Shown here piece by piece: positions 8,432 through 15,684 of a stretch of 17,691 nt of DNA. The stretch spans positions 1 through 17,691 of the forward strand of contig JANNRP010000058.1 in assembly GCA_031401535.1 (NCBI GenBank). The letters run 5' to 3'. The notes beneath the pieces are model-generated. The model saw nothing but the letters and a program-made list of their open reading frames with translations. It was not told the origin of the DNA and ran no database searches. This stretch comes from JAKFWF01 sp031401535. Its GTDB lineage: Bacteria > Pseudomonadota > Alphaproteobacteria > Rhizobiales > Hyphomicrobiaceae. Numbering within the stretch: the stretch's first letter is position 1; each line of letters starts with the position of its first letter. The position numbers were made by a program, and so were the translations under genes.

Positions 8432-9085
8432 TCACATGCGGACGGGCGTTGGGCTTGCCGTGGCCGCTATGGATTGTCCTTCGGTGGCGCGCATCAAACG
8501 GACCACCGCCACCCGTGTCACGACAGGAATTAGCTTTAAATACTCCGCCGCCAAAATGCGAGCAGCCGTTAGGTGCAACCACCAAGGCTCGCCGCGCAGC
8601 ATCCGCGGTATGACAGAATGGGAGATCAGGCGCATATGTGGCATCGCCAAACCAAGTTCTGCCATCGAGCGCGGCATGTGATAGCTCGCAGTCACGATAA
8701 TCAAACTTGAGAATTGCCATTGCCCTGCCCAAGCTCGCGCCTCGCCAGCATTGCCGAGGGTATCGAGAGCCTCATAACCGATGTCGACGCAACAGTCGAA
8801 CGCAGCATCACTGAGACCAGTTAAGCGGACCAGCTCTTCGCGGCTGGTGCGACGATTGACGCCCGAAATCAGCAGTCGTTTGGCGCGACCCTGGTTGTAC
8901 AGTTTTACAGCTTCGGCAATGCGCGATTGACCACCGGTCAGAACAACAATGCCGTCAGCTTGAGCCCTGTTATCGTTAACGATACGTGTGGCCACGGTGG
9001 CGAACAGGACGAAACCAAACACGAGCAGAAAAAGCGCGACACCCGCGCTCCCGACCATCACAGCCTTTGCCCGCTTCATTGCCAT
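8432..9085 (-). CDS. YdcF-like (DUF218) membrane-anchored protein
   Basis: 217 residues. One N-terminal membrane segment (about 11-34) is followed by the DUF218 pattern: DGIVVLTGGQSRIAEAV, then RLLISGV, then an acidic/hydroxyl region, IIVTASYHMPRSM at about 130-142, and a C-terminal helical stretch. In E. coli relatives (YdcF, SanA, ElyC) the family is linked to envelope integrity, but the reaction is not established, so I give no reaction. An alternative ATG lies two codons in (9079), and neither start has a strong ribosome binding site. It lies between ftsX and plsC, an arrangement I believe is common in alphaproteobacteria, consistent with an envelope role. Confidence 0.85.
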   Translation of the reverse strand: MAMKRAKAVMVGSAGVALFLLVFGFVLFATVATRIVNDNRAQADGIVVLTGGQSRIAEAVKLYNQGRAKRLLISGVNRRTSREELVRLTGLSDAAFDCCVDIGYEALDTLGNAGEARAWAGQWQFSSLIIVTASYHMPRSMAELGLAMPHMRLISHSVIPRMLRGEPWWLHLTAARILAAEYLKLIPVVTRVAVVRLMRATEGQSIAATASPTPVRM

Positions 9086-9187
9086 GGGCTCGATTGGTTC
9101 GAACGCTCCAAAGCTTCACTCGCCGTAGACGACCGGTGATGCAACCACCGTTAAACTACGCGATTGAACCGTTTTCTTGACACTAAC

Positions 9188-9203
9188 GTGACGACATCGT
9201 CAC
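9188..9203. repeat. Perfect 16-bp palindrome between ftsX and the YdcF-like gene
   Basis: GTGACGA and TCGTCAC flank a 2-base centre, 18 bp past the ftsX stop. With so short a loop it looks more like a dimeric protein-binding site than a terminator, and no T-run follows on the minus strand. The 135-bp gap it sits in holds no gene; it could mark a transcription boundary within the cluster. Confidence 0.4.
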
Positions 9204-9220
9204 CCGATTATGAATCGTGG

Positions 9221-10633
9221 TCAATTGCGATTATGGAGAATTCGGTAAACACCCAGCCTCGAGGTCAACATGCATAACGCTGCTACAATAAAGACGAGCA
9301 GACCCAATATTCCGTAACCCATGGGGTCGAGCGCGCCAGTTCCTGTCAGGCGGCGCATCTCGGCAAGGCTAAGGGTGCCGCCACCAAGCATTTCCATTAC
9401 CAGCGGCATCAGGGCAAACACGGTCATGGCTGAGAGCGCCCCGACCAAACCAGCCCGGACGCCCAAACGTAAAAAATTGCGTTCGAACTCCCGCGCAATG
9501 AACTTGTCAGTGGCGCCCACGAAATGCAGAACCTCGACGATTTCGCGGTTGGATGCCATGGCGGCCCGGGTTGCCGAGATGATGATCGCAGTGGTGGCCG
9601 CCGCCACCAGCAGCAGGATCGTTAGTCCGCCAAGGGCGAACGACCGGGTGACCGATCGAATTTGCTGCTGCCATTGGCGATGATCGTCGAGCGTTACGCC
9701 CTTGAACTGCCGACCAAGTCCCGCTCGCAATTCTTCGAAATCCGGCGGCTGCAAACGATCGAGTTCCAACGCGATGAGCCGCGGTACGGGTAACGACTTC
9801 AGCGCTTCTGATGAGCCGAGCCACGGTTCGAGTAGCGCGCCAGATTCGGTGGTTGAGAGTGCACGTGTCGTCTTAATGCCGGGTTGCTTGGCAAGATAGG
9901 CTACCAGTTCCTTTAGAGTTTTTTCGGTCGTGGCCGCATCGCGGGGCTCCATCTGCACCGTCACCTCGCTGGCGATGTCGCGCAACCACGACGATGATGA
10001 TTGGTGCATCATATAAACGGCCCCAACAGTTAGGCAGGCCAAGAAACACATGATCGATATAACGAGTGTCAAGGACTTTCCGGTCACAGAACCGGCTGGC
10101 ACAATCGGGGCATTGGCCTGTTCGGTCTCGTTCTTGCCTGGGCGGGCTGGCGCATACATTTCCCGCCGCGGTGTTGGCTGCTGGCCAGCGGGACCATGCT
10201 CAAGTGGGGCACGTGGCAGCGGACGCGCAGTCTCCGCCGACGCCGCCATACGAGATGCGGGGTGAGTGAACGCCGACGATGGCGGCGCCTGCGCGCGTGG
10301 AGCGCCGGGCGTTGCATAGTCCTGCACTGGATTGGCATAGGATCGGAGGGCATTGGGTGCAGGGTGTGCACGTCCGCGCGGATCGTGTGTCGTCTCTTGT
10401 GCACGTTGATACGGCAATTCGCGCGTTGGTTCCGCCTGTCTACTAAAGCGGGCGGTCGTCCCTGGTTCGGAGCGGTAGGCGGGCTGAGGCTCGAACGGGG
10501 TAAACTGCGGTGGTCCCGTGATCACCGGTACAGCGGGGTCGTCATAGGCATCATAACCCGTGTCGTAGGGGTCGTCGCTCACCTGCTGGCTACCACGCGG
10601 CAGCGGCGGCGGTCTGTCATACGATCTTGACAT
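9221..10633 (-). CDS. ftsX: Cell division protein FtsX with long disordered N-terminal extension
   Basis: 470 residues. FtsX is the membrane subunit of the FtsEX complex, which couples ATP use in the cytoplasm to cell wall hydrolase activation at the division septum. Four membrane segments are visible at about 187-209, 332-354, 393-415 and 438-458, with the periplasmic domain between the first two. The conserved cytoplasmic stretch EVLHFVGATDKFIAREFERNFL (split across about 367-388) is the usual FtsE-contacting region. Residues 1-180 are rich in Pro, Ala, Gln and Arg with no predicted fold, making the protein much longer than the usual 300-350 residues. The ATG at 10631-10633 overlaps the end of ftsE by 17 bp, indicating translational coupling. 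Confidence 0.93.
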   Translation of the reverse strand: MSRSYDRPPPLPRGSQQVSDDPYDTGYDAYDDPAVPVITGPPQFTPFEPQPAYRSEPGTTARFSRQAEPTRELPYQRAQETTHDPRGRAHPAPNALRSYANPVQDYATPGAPRAQAPPSSAFTHPASRMAASAETARPLPRAPLEHGPAGQQPTPRREMYAPARPGKNETEQANAPIVPAGSVTGKSLTLVISIMCFLACLTVGAVYMMHQSSSSWLRDIASEVTVQMEPRDAATTEKTLKELVAYLAKQPGIKTTRALSTTESGALLEPWLGSSEALKSLPVPRLIALELDRLQPPDFEELRAGLGRQFKGVTLDDHRQWQQQIRSVTRSFALGGLTILLLVAAATTAIIISATRAAMASNREIVEVLHFVGATDKFIAREFERNFLRLGVRAGLVGALSAMTVFALMPLVMEMLGGGTLSLAEMRRLTGTGALDPMGYGILGLLVFIVAALCMLTSRLGVYRILHNRN

Positions 10634-11273
10634 GCCCCTCGTGAAGCTCCAGGCGCGGCGCCTTGTACTGCCGCATTAGTTGGTGATCGTGGGTCGCGAT
10701 TATGACGGAAGTACCCAGGCGATTGAGTTCAATGAACAACCGCAGCAGACGACGCGCCATCTGCGGGTCAACGTTGCCCGTCGGCTCATCGGCAAGCAAG
10801 AGCTCAGGCTTGCCGATCACAGCCCGTGCGATGGCGGCGCGCTGTTTTTCACCACCCGACAACACCGAAGGGAAGCCGTGCATCCGGTCGCCGAGACCAA
10901 CCCACTGCAAAAGGTCAGTTACGTCCTCTTTGTAGTCGGCAACCTGTTTGCCCGACACGCGCAATGGCAATGCTACGTTTTCCCAGGTCGTCAGATGATC
11001 AAGCAAGCGATATTCCTGGAACACAAAGCCAATGCGGCGGCGGAACTGGGCGCGGCGTTGTGCTTCAACACGACTGACATCGTGACCAAATAACTGGATC
11101 TGCCCCTGCGTGGGATGGATTGACATGAACAGCATCCGCAGCAGGGAGGTCTTGCCGGCGCCCGACGGACCGGTCAGAAAGTGAAACGAGCCGGGTCGCA
11201 AATGCACGTCGACGTCCCGCAGGATATCTGGTCCGCTGCCATATTTCAAGCCAATGTTCTGCAGGCGGATCAC
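10617..11273 (-). CDS. ftsE: Cell division ATP-binding protein FtsE
   Basis: 218 residues. This is the ABC-type ATPase partner of FtsX. Walker A GPSGAGKT at about 35-42, Q-loop Gln86, signature LSGGEKQ at 138-144, Walker B LLLADE at 158-163 and switch His195 are all present, so the site looks competent. The start is a GTG at 11271-11273 with AGAGG about 7 bases upstream. It is the first gene of the minus-strand cluster. The 237-bp gap to the divergent TRAP operon (11274-11510) must hold promoters for both directions, but I see no clear -35/-10 pair there. Confidence 0.94.
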   Translation of the reverse strand: MIRLQNIGLKYGSGPDILRDVDVHLRPGSFHFLTGPSGAGKTSLLRMLFMSIHPTQGQIQLFGHDVSRVEAQRRAQFRRRIGFVFQEYRLLDHLTTWENVALPLRVSGKQVADYKEDVTDLLQWVGLGDRMHGFPSVLSGGEKQRAAIARAVIGKPELLLADEPTGNVDPQMARRLLRLFIELNRLGTSVIIATHDHQLMRQYKAPRLELHEGHVKIV

Positions 11274-11510
11274 GTAGCGCCTCTAAGCCCCCAAAGTTAA
11301 CGCCAGCGAACGACTCATTGACCAAGGTTATGTGCCAATCGGCGTCCCGGATCAATCGACGCAGCCAAAGATCATTCGTCCAGGATTGTGGCGCTGTCGT
11401 GTAACGGTGCGCGACGGATGGTCTATTGCTCTTGGCTAGGTTTGGTGTCCTATTGGAGCGGCAATGCCGTCACGAGAACGGTTGCTCAACCATAGATAGG
11501 GATCGGAAAC

Positions 11511-12647
11511 ATGTCTAAGGATGACATCACGGTATCATCACGCCGCAAGTTTTTGAAACGGTCTGCGATTGCAGCCGCTGCCGCGGTTGCCGCGCCAACG
11601 GTTGCAAAGGCGCAAGGCCCGATTACCATGCGCTGGCAGAGCACTTGGCCAGCCAAGGATATCTTTCACGAGTACGCGCTTGATTTCGCCAAGAAGGTCA
11701 ATGACATGACCGGCGGCGACTTGAAGATCGACGTGCTGCCGGCAGGCGCCGTTGTGCCGGCGTTCGGGCTGCTCGAGGCTGTATCGAAGGGCACTCTGGA
11801 TGGCGGCCATGGCGTGCTCGTCTATCACTACGGCAAACAGACCGCGTTGGCGCTATGGGGCTCGGGCCCCGGTTATGCAATGGATGCCAATATGCTGCTG
11901 GCTTGGCATAAGTACGGCGGCGGCAAGGAGTTGCTCGCCAAGCTCTATGCTTCGATCAATGCCAACGTCGTTTCCTTCCCCTATGGCCCGATGCCAACCC
12001 AACCACTGGGCTGGTTCAAGAAGCCAATGGCCAAGATCGAGGACTTCCAGGGTGTGAAATATCGCACCGTGGGAATTTCGATTGACGTCTTCACCGGCAT
12101 GGGCGCGGCGGTGAACGCACTTCCCGGCGGAGAAATCGTCTCGGCAATGGACCGTGGTCTGCTCGATGCAGCCGAGTTCAACAATGCGACCTCCGACCGC
12201 CTGCTGGGTTTCGCCGACGTCGCGAAGATTTGCATGTTGCAAAGCTATCACCAGAATGCCGAGCAGTTCGAGATTATGTTCAATAAGACCAAGTTTGACG
12301 CGTTGCCGGAGAAGATGCGGGCAATAATCGCGAACGCCGTTGAGGCGGCATCGTCTGATATGTCTTGGAAGGCAGTCGACCGGTATTCGACCGACTACAT
12401 TGAGTTGCAGACGAAGAACAACGTGAAGTTCTACAAGACGCCCGACGCCATTCTCAAAAAGCAGCTTGAAATCTACGACACTGTCGTTGCCAAAAAAGCG
12501 GCCGAGAACCCGCTGTTTAAGGAGATCCTCGAATCGCAGCTGGTGTTCGCACGGCGCACGACCCAATGGGAGCAGGACACGGTGGTCAGCCGCAAGATGG
12601 CCTACGACCACTACTTCGGCCCGAATGGCGTCGCCAAGAAGACCTGA
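11511..12647 (+). CDS. dctP: TRAP transporter solute receptor (DctP type), Tat-exported
   Basis: 378 residues. It is the periplasmic receptor that captures an organic acid-like solute for a sodium- or proton-driven TRAP permease. A twin-arginine signal SRRKFLK at 10-16 is followed by an Ala-rich core and a likely cleavage after AKA (residue 34), so the receptor is exported folded. The mature part shows the DctP pattern, including KIEDFQGVKYRTVG and the GEIVSAMDRGLLDAAEFNN region. The overall layout resembles the mannitol/chloroaromatic and 2-oxo-acid (TakP-like) branch rather than the classical C4-dicarboxylate branch, so the ligand is not assigned. A GGGATCGGA ribosome binding region precedes the ATG. 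It is the first gene of the operon. Confidence 0.93.
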   Translation: MSKDDITVSSRRKFLKRSAIAAAAAVAAPTVAKAQGPITMRWQSTWPAKDIFHEYALDFAKKVNDMTGGDLKIDVLPAGAVVPAFGLLEAVSKGTLDGGHGVLVYHYGKQTALALWGSGPGYAMDANMLLAWHKYGGGKELLAKLYASINANVVSFPYGPMPTQPLGWFKKPMAKIEDFQGVKYRTVGISIDVFTGMGAAVNALPGGEIVSAMDRGLLDAAEFNNATSDRLLGFADVAKICMLQSYHQNAEQFEIMFNKTKFDALPEKMRAIIANAVEAASSDMSWKAVDRYSTDYIELQTKNNVKFYKTPDAILKKQLEIYDTVVAKKAAENPLFKEILESQLVFARRTTQWEQDTVVSRKMAYDHYFGPNGVAKKT

Positions 12648-12670
12648 GGCAGGAAGAGCCAAACGCCGTT

Positions 12671-12700
12671 CTCATCCCCCAGCCCTGGCTGGAGGATGAG
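12671..12700 (+). promoter_or_regulatory. Strong hairpin between TRAP receptor and permease genes
   Basis: CTCATCC pairs with GGATGAG at the outer ends, and CCAGCC with GGCTGG inside, separated by one C-A mismatch. This makes a 30-base near-continuous stem 23 bp past the dctP stop. Such intercistronic hairpins can protect the 3' end of the receptor mRNA or partly stop transcription, giving more receptor than permease. No T-run follows, so it is probably not a complete terminator. It could also be a dispersed palindromic repeat. Confidence 0.6.
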
Positions 12701-12741
12701 GTGGCTCGCCCTCTCAAATATATGACAGCGGGTTTGATCCC

Positions 12742-13410
12742 ATGGCCGTTGAGCGGTTTCTACACACGATCGACAGCATTAGTACCTGGGTTGGCAAGGC
12801 CGCGGCCTGGCTTATCGTCGGCTTAATGCTGCTCGTGTGCGCTGAAGTGTTCAAACGCTACATCTTGAACATGCCAACGGCCTGGATCTTCGATGCCAGC
12901 AATATGCTGTACGGCACCCTTTTCATGCTGTGTGGCGCCTACACGCTGGCGCAGAATGCGCATGTGCGGGGTGACTTTTTGTACAGCTCGTTCAAGCCGC
13001 GCACTCAGGCAGTGCTCGACCTCATTCTCTACATCGTATTCTTCCTGCCGGGCATCGTCGCTCTGGTTTACGCTGGATACTCCTATGCAGGCGATTCATG
13101 GCGCATCGGCGAGCACTCGAACGTTACGGCCGATGGTCCGCCCGTCTACCACTTCAAGACTGTCATTCCCGTTGCAGGCGCGCTTGTGCTGCTGCAGGGC
13201 GTGGCCGAGATCACCCGCTGTATCGTGTGCCTCAAAACAGGGGCATGGCCAAGCCGCCTGAAAGACGTGTCCGAAATTGACGTCATTGAGGAGCAGTTGG
13301 CGGCCAGTGAGCATGTCGATGACGATGTTCGCAAGCAGGCGATCGAGCGGGTCCAGAAAATTGATGAGTCAGCGCGTCAACGCGGCCGTGGCGGAGACCA
13401 GCAGCAATGA
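12742..13410 (+). CDS. dctQ: TRAP transporter small permease (DctQ type)
   Basis: 222 residues with four membrane segments at about 18-38, 48-70, 91-113 and 138-160. The motif QNAHVRGDF at about 71-79 matches the conserved HVR-D block of small TRAP permeases. This subunit pairs with the large permease to form the transport unit. The last 60 residues are charged and helical, a cytoplasmic tail longer than usual. The ATG at 12742 has only a weak ribosome binding site. It overlaps dctM by ATGA. Confidence 0.9.
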   Translation: MAVERFLHTIDSISTWVGKAAAWLIVGLMLLVCAEVFKRYILNMPTAWIFDASNMLYGTLFMLCGAYTLAQNAHVRGDFLYSSFKPRTQAVLDLILYIVFFLPGIVALVYAGYSYAGDSWRIGEHSNVTADGPPVYHFKTVIPVAGALVLLQGVAEITRCIVCLKTGAWPSRLKDVSEIDVIEEQLAASEHVDDDVRKQAIERVQKIDESARQRGRGGDQQQ

Positions 13411-15155
13411 GCGATCCCGCACTCGGCTTGTTGATGCTGTCGCTGATCATCGTCGTCATCATGCTTGGCTTCCCCACGGCGTTCACATTGATGGGTCTGG
13501 GGATCGTCTTCGGCTTTATCGCCTTCTTCAATCCTGCTGAACCTTGGATCCAGAACAAGATTTTTGATCTGATGGTCCAGCGCAGCTACGGCGCCATGAC
13601 CAACGACGTGCTGATCTCGATCCCGCTTTTCGTGCTGATGGGATACGTGATGGAGCGGGGCGCGCTTGTTGACAAGATGTTCTATTCCATCCAGCTCGCG
13701 TTCCGGAATGTACCGGCCTCGCTTGCCGTCGCCACCTTGATAGTGTGCACCTTCTGGGGCATTGCCAGCGGCCTTGTCGGCGCCGTCGTCGTGCTGATGG
13801 GCGTGATCGCGTTCAACCCGATGCTGCGAGCCGGTTACGATGTGAAGCTTGCTGCTGGCGTGATCACGGCTGGCGGCACGCTCGGCATCCTGATCCCGCC
13901 GTCGGTGATGATCATCGTCTATGCGGCTGTCGCCGGGCAGTCGGTTGTAAAGCTGTATGCTGCGGCTATGTTTCCGGGCTTCTTCCTGGCATTCCTCTAT
14001 CTGGTGTATATAATCGGCTGGGCACTGATCAATCCCAAGATCGCGCCGAAGCTGCCTGAGGAACAAACTCGCGTGCCGGTGCCGGATTGGGTGCCGCAGT
14101 TCCAGCATGCCTACGGCTCCAATATATTCTGGGCGAGCCTACGCGCACTCGTGTCGCCTGGCCGTGCCATGGCGCTGCAGGTCGACGGGCGACCGATGCG
14201 CTATCCCGATCTCGTGGGTGTGCTCGCCTACACCCTGGTGCCGTTGGCGCTGGTCGCACTGACCTTGTGGAGCACGTGGTGGTTCGTCGTGATCCACCAA
14301 CAGGCAGCCGTCGAGCAGGTGGTCGAAGGCCTGCAGCAGTTGGGTTCCGCGCCGGTCGAGAAGACGTTGACGCCGGCCGAGAAAGGGCCGCCACCCAATT
14401 TCGTCATGTGGTTTGGGATCATAACGGCTGGAATGGCCGTGATCATGGGGCGGTACTATGCCCGCATGTCGGCCGAGCGTTACGAAGTTATCAAGTTGTT
14501 GACGACGTCGATTGCACCCTTGGGCATTCTGACCGTCGTCGTGCTGGCGGTCATCCTGCTTGGCATCACCACCGCGACCGAATCGGCGGCCGTCGGCGCG
14601 GCAGGTGCATTTCTGCTGGCCTTCCAGGCCCGTACGCTCGACTGGAAGCGGACCAAGGAAGCCGTGTTCCTGACTGCAAAAACCACCTCGATGGTGTGTT
14701 GGTTGTTCGTCGGCTCGGCGATCTTCTCTGGTGTGTTCGCGATCCTTGGCGGCCAGGCGCTGATCGAGAAATGGGTGCTGGCGATGAACCTGACGCCGCT
14801 GCAGTTCATGCTACTGTCACAGGCGATCATCTTCGTGCTTGGCTGGCCGCTCGAATGGACCGAGATCATTGTCATCTTCGTGCCGATCTTTCTGCCGCTC
14901 CTGAAACACTTCGGCATCGATCCGATTTTGTGGGGCACACTGGTGTTCGTTAACCTGCAAGCTGCGTTCCTGTCACCGCCGGTCGCCATGTCGGCGTTCT
15001 ACCTGAAAGGCGTGGCGCCGAAACACGTGACGCTCAATCAGATCTTTGCCGGTATGATGCCCTATATGCTGATCGTGATTCTGTGCATGTTCTTCATGTA
15101 CCTGTGGCCAGGCATGACGCTTTGGTTGCCTACGTTCCTGTATGGTGCAGGCTGA
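13407..15155 (+). CDS. dctM: TRAP transporter large permease (DctM type)
   Basis: 582 residues. This is the multi-pass subunit that carries the solute with a coupling ion. The family motif GGTLGILIPPS is at about 156-166, and a second, matching half-repeat (TATESAAVGAAGAF, about 389-402) marks the C-terminal half. It is about 150 residues longer than a typical DctM. The extra part lies at about 205-355 and adds two hydrophobic segments (near 258-285 and 341-359) and a Pro/Lys-rich loop. Long forms are known in the mannitol/chloroaromatic branch. The ATG at 13407 overlaps the dctQ stop by 4 bp, indicating coupled translation. Confidence 0.92.
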   Translation: MSDPALGLLMLSLIIVVIMLGFPTAFTLMGLGIVFGFIAFFNPAEPWIQNKIFDLMVQRSYGAMTNDVLISIPLFVLMGYVMERGALVDKMFYSIQLAFRNVPASLAVATLIVCTFWGIASGLVGAVVVLMGVIAFNPMLRAGYDVKLAAGVITAGGTLGILIPPSVMIIVYAAVAGQSVVKLYAAAMFPGFFLAFLYLVYIIGWALINPKIAPKLPEEQTRVPVPDWVPQFQHAYGSNIFWASLRALVSPGRAMALQVDGRPMRYPDLVGVLAYTLVPLALVALTLWSTWWFVVIHQQAAVEQVVEGLQQLGSAPVEKTLTPAEKGPPPNFVMWFGIITAGMAVIMGRYYARMSAERYEVIKLLTTSIAPLGILTVVVLAVILLGITTATESAAVGAAGAFLLAFQARTLDWKRTKEAVFLTAKTTSMVCWLFVGSAIFSGVFAILGGQALIEKWVLAMNLTPLQFMLLSQAIIFVLGWPLEWTEIIVIFVPIFLPLLKHFGIDPILWGTLVFVNLQAAFLSPPVAMSAFYLKGVAPKHVTLNQIFAGMMPYMLIVILCMFFMYLWPGMTLWLPTFLYGAG

Positions 15156-15195
15156 TTTCGGTGATGTCGTCGAAACTATTGCGCTGGCGGGCGCT

Positions 15196-15243
15196 CCTGT
15201 GTACACCGTCGGGCAACGCCGTTGTGCCGCCGGGGTACACGGG
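15196..15243 (+). terminator. Probable terminator of the TRAP operon
   Basis: Outer arms CCTGTGTACACC and GGGGTACACGGG pair over 12 positions with one mismatch and one wobble. Inside them GGCAAC and GTTGTGCC form a second stem with a 2-base bulge. The structure lies 40 bp after the dctM stop and is followed by TGTTTTG, a short T-run. Confidence 0.55.
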
Positions 15244-15281
15244 TGTTTTGCCGTGGCGCTGCCGACCTGACGCCGTGGTTT

Positions 15282-15357
15282 GCCGCAATAGCTCAGCCGG
15301 TAGAGCACGTCATTCGTAATGACGGGGTCGGGGGTTCGAGTCCCTCTTGCGGCACCA
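15282..15357 (+). tRNA. tRNA-Thr, anticodon CGT
   Basis: A 76-base cloverleaf with encoded CCA. The acceptor arms GCCGCAA and TTGCGGC pair perfectly. The anticodon stem is CGTCA/TGACG with loop TTCGTAA, giving anticodon CGT (reads ACG, Thr). The T arm GGGGGTTCGAGTCCCTC is standard. It lies between the core genome and the RHS accessory region. Confidence 0.95.
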
Positions 15358-15475
15358 GAACTGCACTTAACACATTGCAAACAATACAATAACAACCGTC
15401 GTAATTTACGGTAATCCCGTCGGCGGATCATTTGTTGTGCTAAAGGCTTCACTCGCTCACCAACGAGGTCTGTTT

Positions 15476-15514
15476 GCGCTGGCGACTCCCGTTCCGGGAG
15501 CCGGCCGCCAGCGC
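15476..15514 (+). repeat. Nested palindrome, copy 1
   Basis: Outer arms GCGCTGGCG (15476-15484) and CGCCAGCGC (15506-15514) enclose a 21-bp interior (15485-15505) containing the hairpin CTCCCG-TTC-CGGGAG followed by an unpaired CCGGC. The same interior recurs at 16526-16546 and, in reverse, at 15642-15662. The match to copy 2 continues past the 3' arm for about 25 bp. Confidence 0.7.
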
Positions 15515-15589
15515 CGAAAAGGGGGCGGCGTGCACAGCATAATGGGCTCAGCCCCGATGGACGCGCGTTTCCCCGGCGCAATTTTTGTG

Positions 15590-15616
15590 CTCGACACGCG
15601 GCAGGCCGGTGTCGAG
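15590..15616. repeat. Further hairpin (CTCGACAC/GTGTCGAG)
   Basis: Perfect 8-bp arms CTCGACAC (15590-15597) and GTGTCGAG (15609-15616) enclose a second 4-bp stem CGGC/GCCG with a single bulged G. It lies 16 bp before copy 2 of the tract's nested palindromes and is not itself a member of that family. Confidence 0.55.
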
Positions 15617-15631
15617 GTGGTTCCAGCTACC

Positions 15632-15672
15632 GCGCCTTCCGGCCGGCTTCCCGCAGGGGAGTCGGAAGGCGC
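15632..15672 (-). repeat. Nested palindrome, copy in reverse orientation, abutting the RHS fragment
   Basis: Perfect 10-bp outer arms GCGCCTTCCG (15632-15641) and CGGAAGGCGC (15663-15672) enclose a 21-bp interior. On the minus strand that interior shows a CTCCCC/GGGAAG stem (one mismatch) followed by CCGGC, the same plan as the other two copies. It ends about 10 bp before the first recognisable RHS residues, where the rest of an RHS core would be expected. Confidence 0.7.
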
Positions 15673-15684
15673 AATCAGAACCGC

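Larger units (their letters stand above)
15358..15684. other. Noncoding stretch between tRNA-Thr and the RHS fragment, packed with hairpins
   Basis: I see no gene here; open frames in it give low-complexity, codon-incoherent peptides. The first 115 bp are plain, moderately AT-rich sequence. From 15476 to 15672 it holds several inverted repeats in close succession (listed separately), plus a small perfect one at 15544-15554 (GGGCT, one base, AGCCC). It ends at the point where recognisable RHS sequence begins. Confidence 0.6.

Noticed and set aside
11274..11510. Sigma54-type promoter in front of the TRAP operon
   Set aside because: TGG and TTGC-like pieces occur but not with the required spacing, so no promoter is claimed.
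11853..12662. 269-codon open frame antisense to the TRAP receptor
   Set aside because: The peptide has no family features and the opposite strand encodes an intact DctP with signal peptide.
13377..14108. 243-codon open frame antisense to dctM
   Set aside because: His/Asp/Arg-rich nonsense composition typical of the complement of a membrane protein gene.
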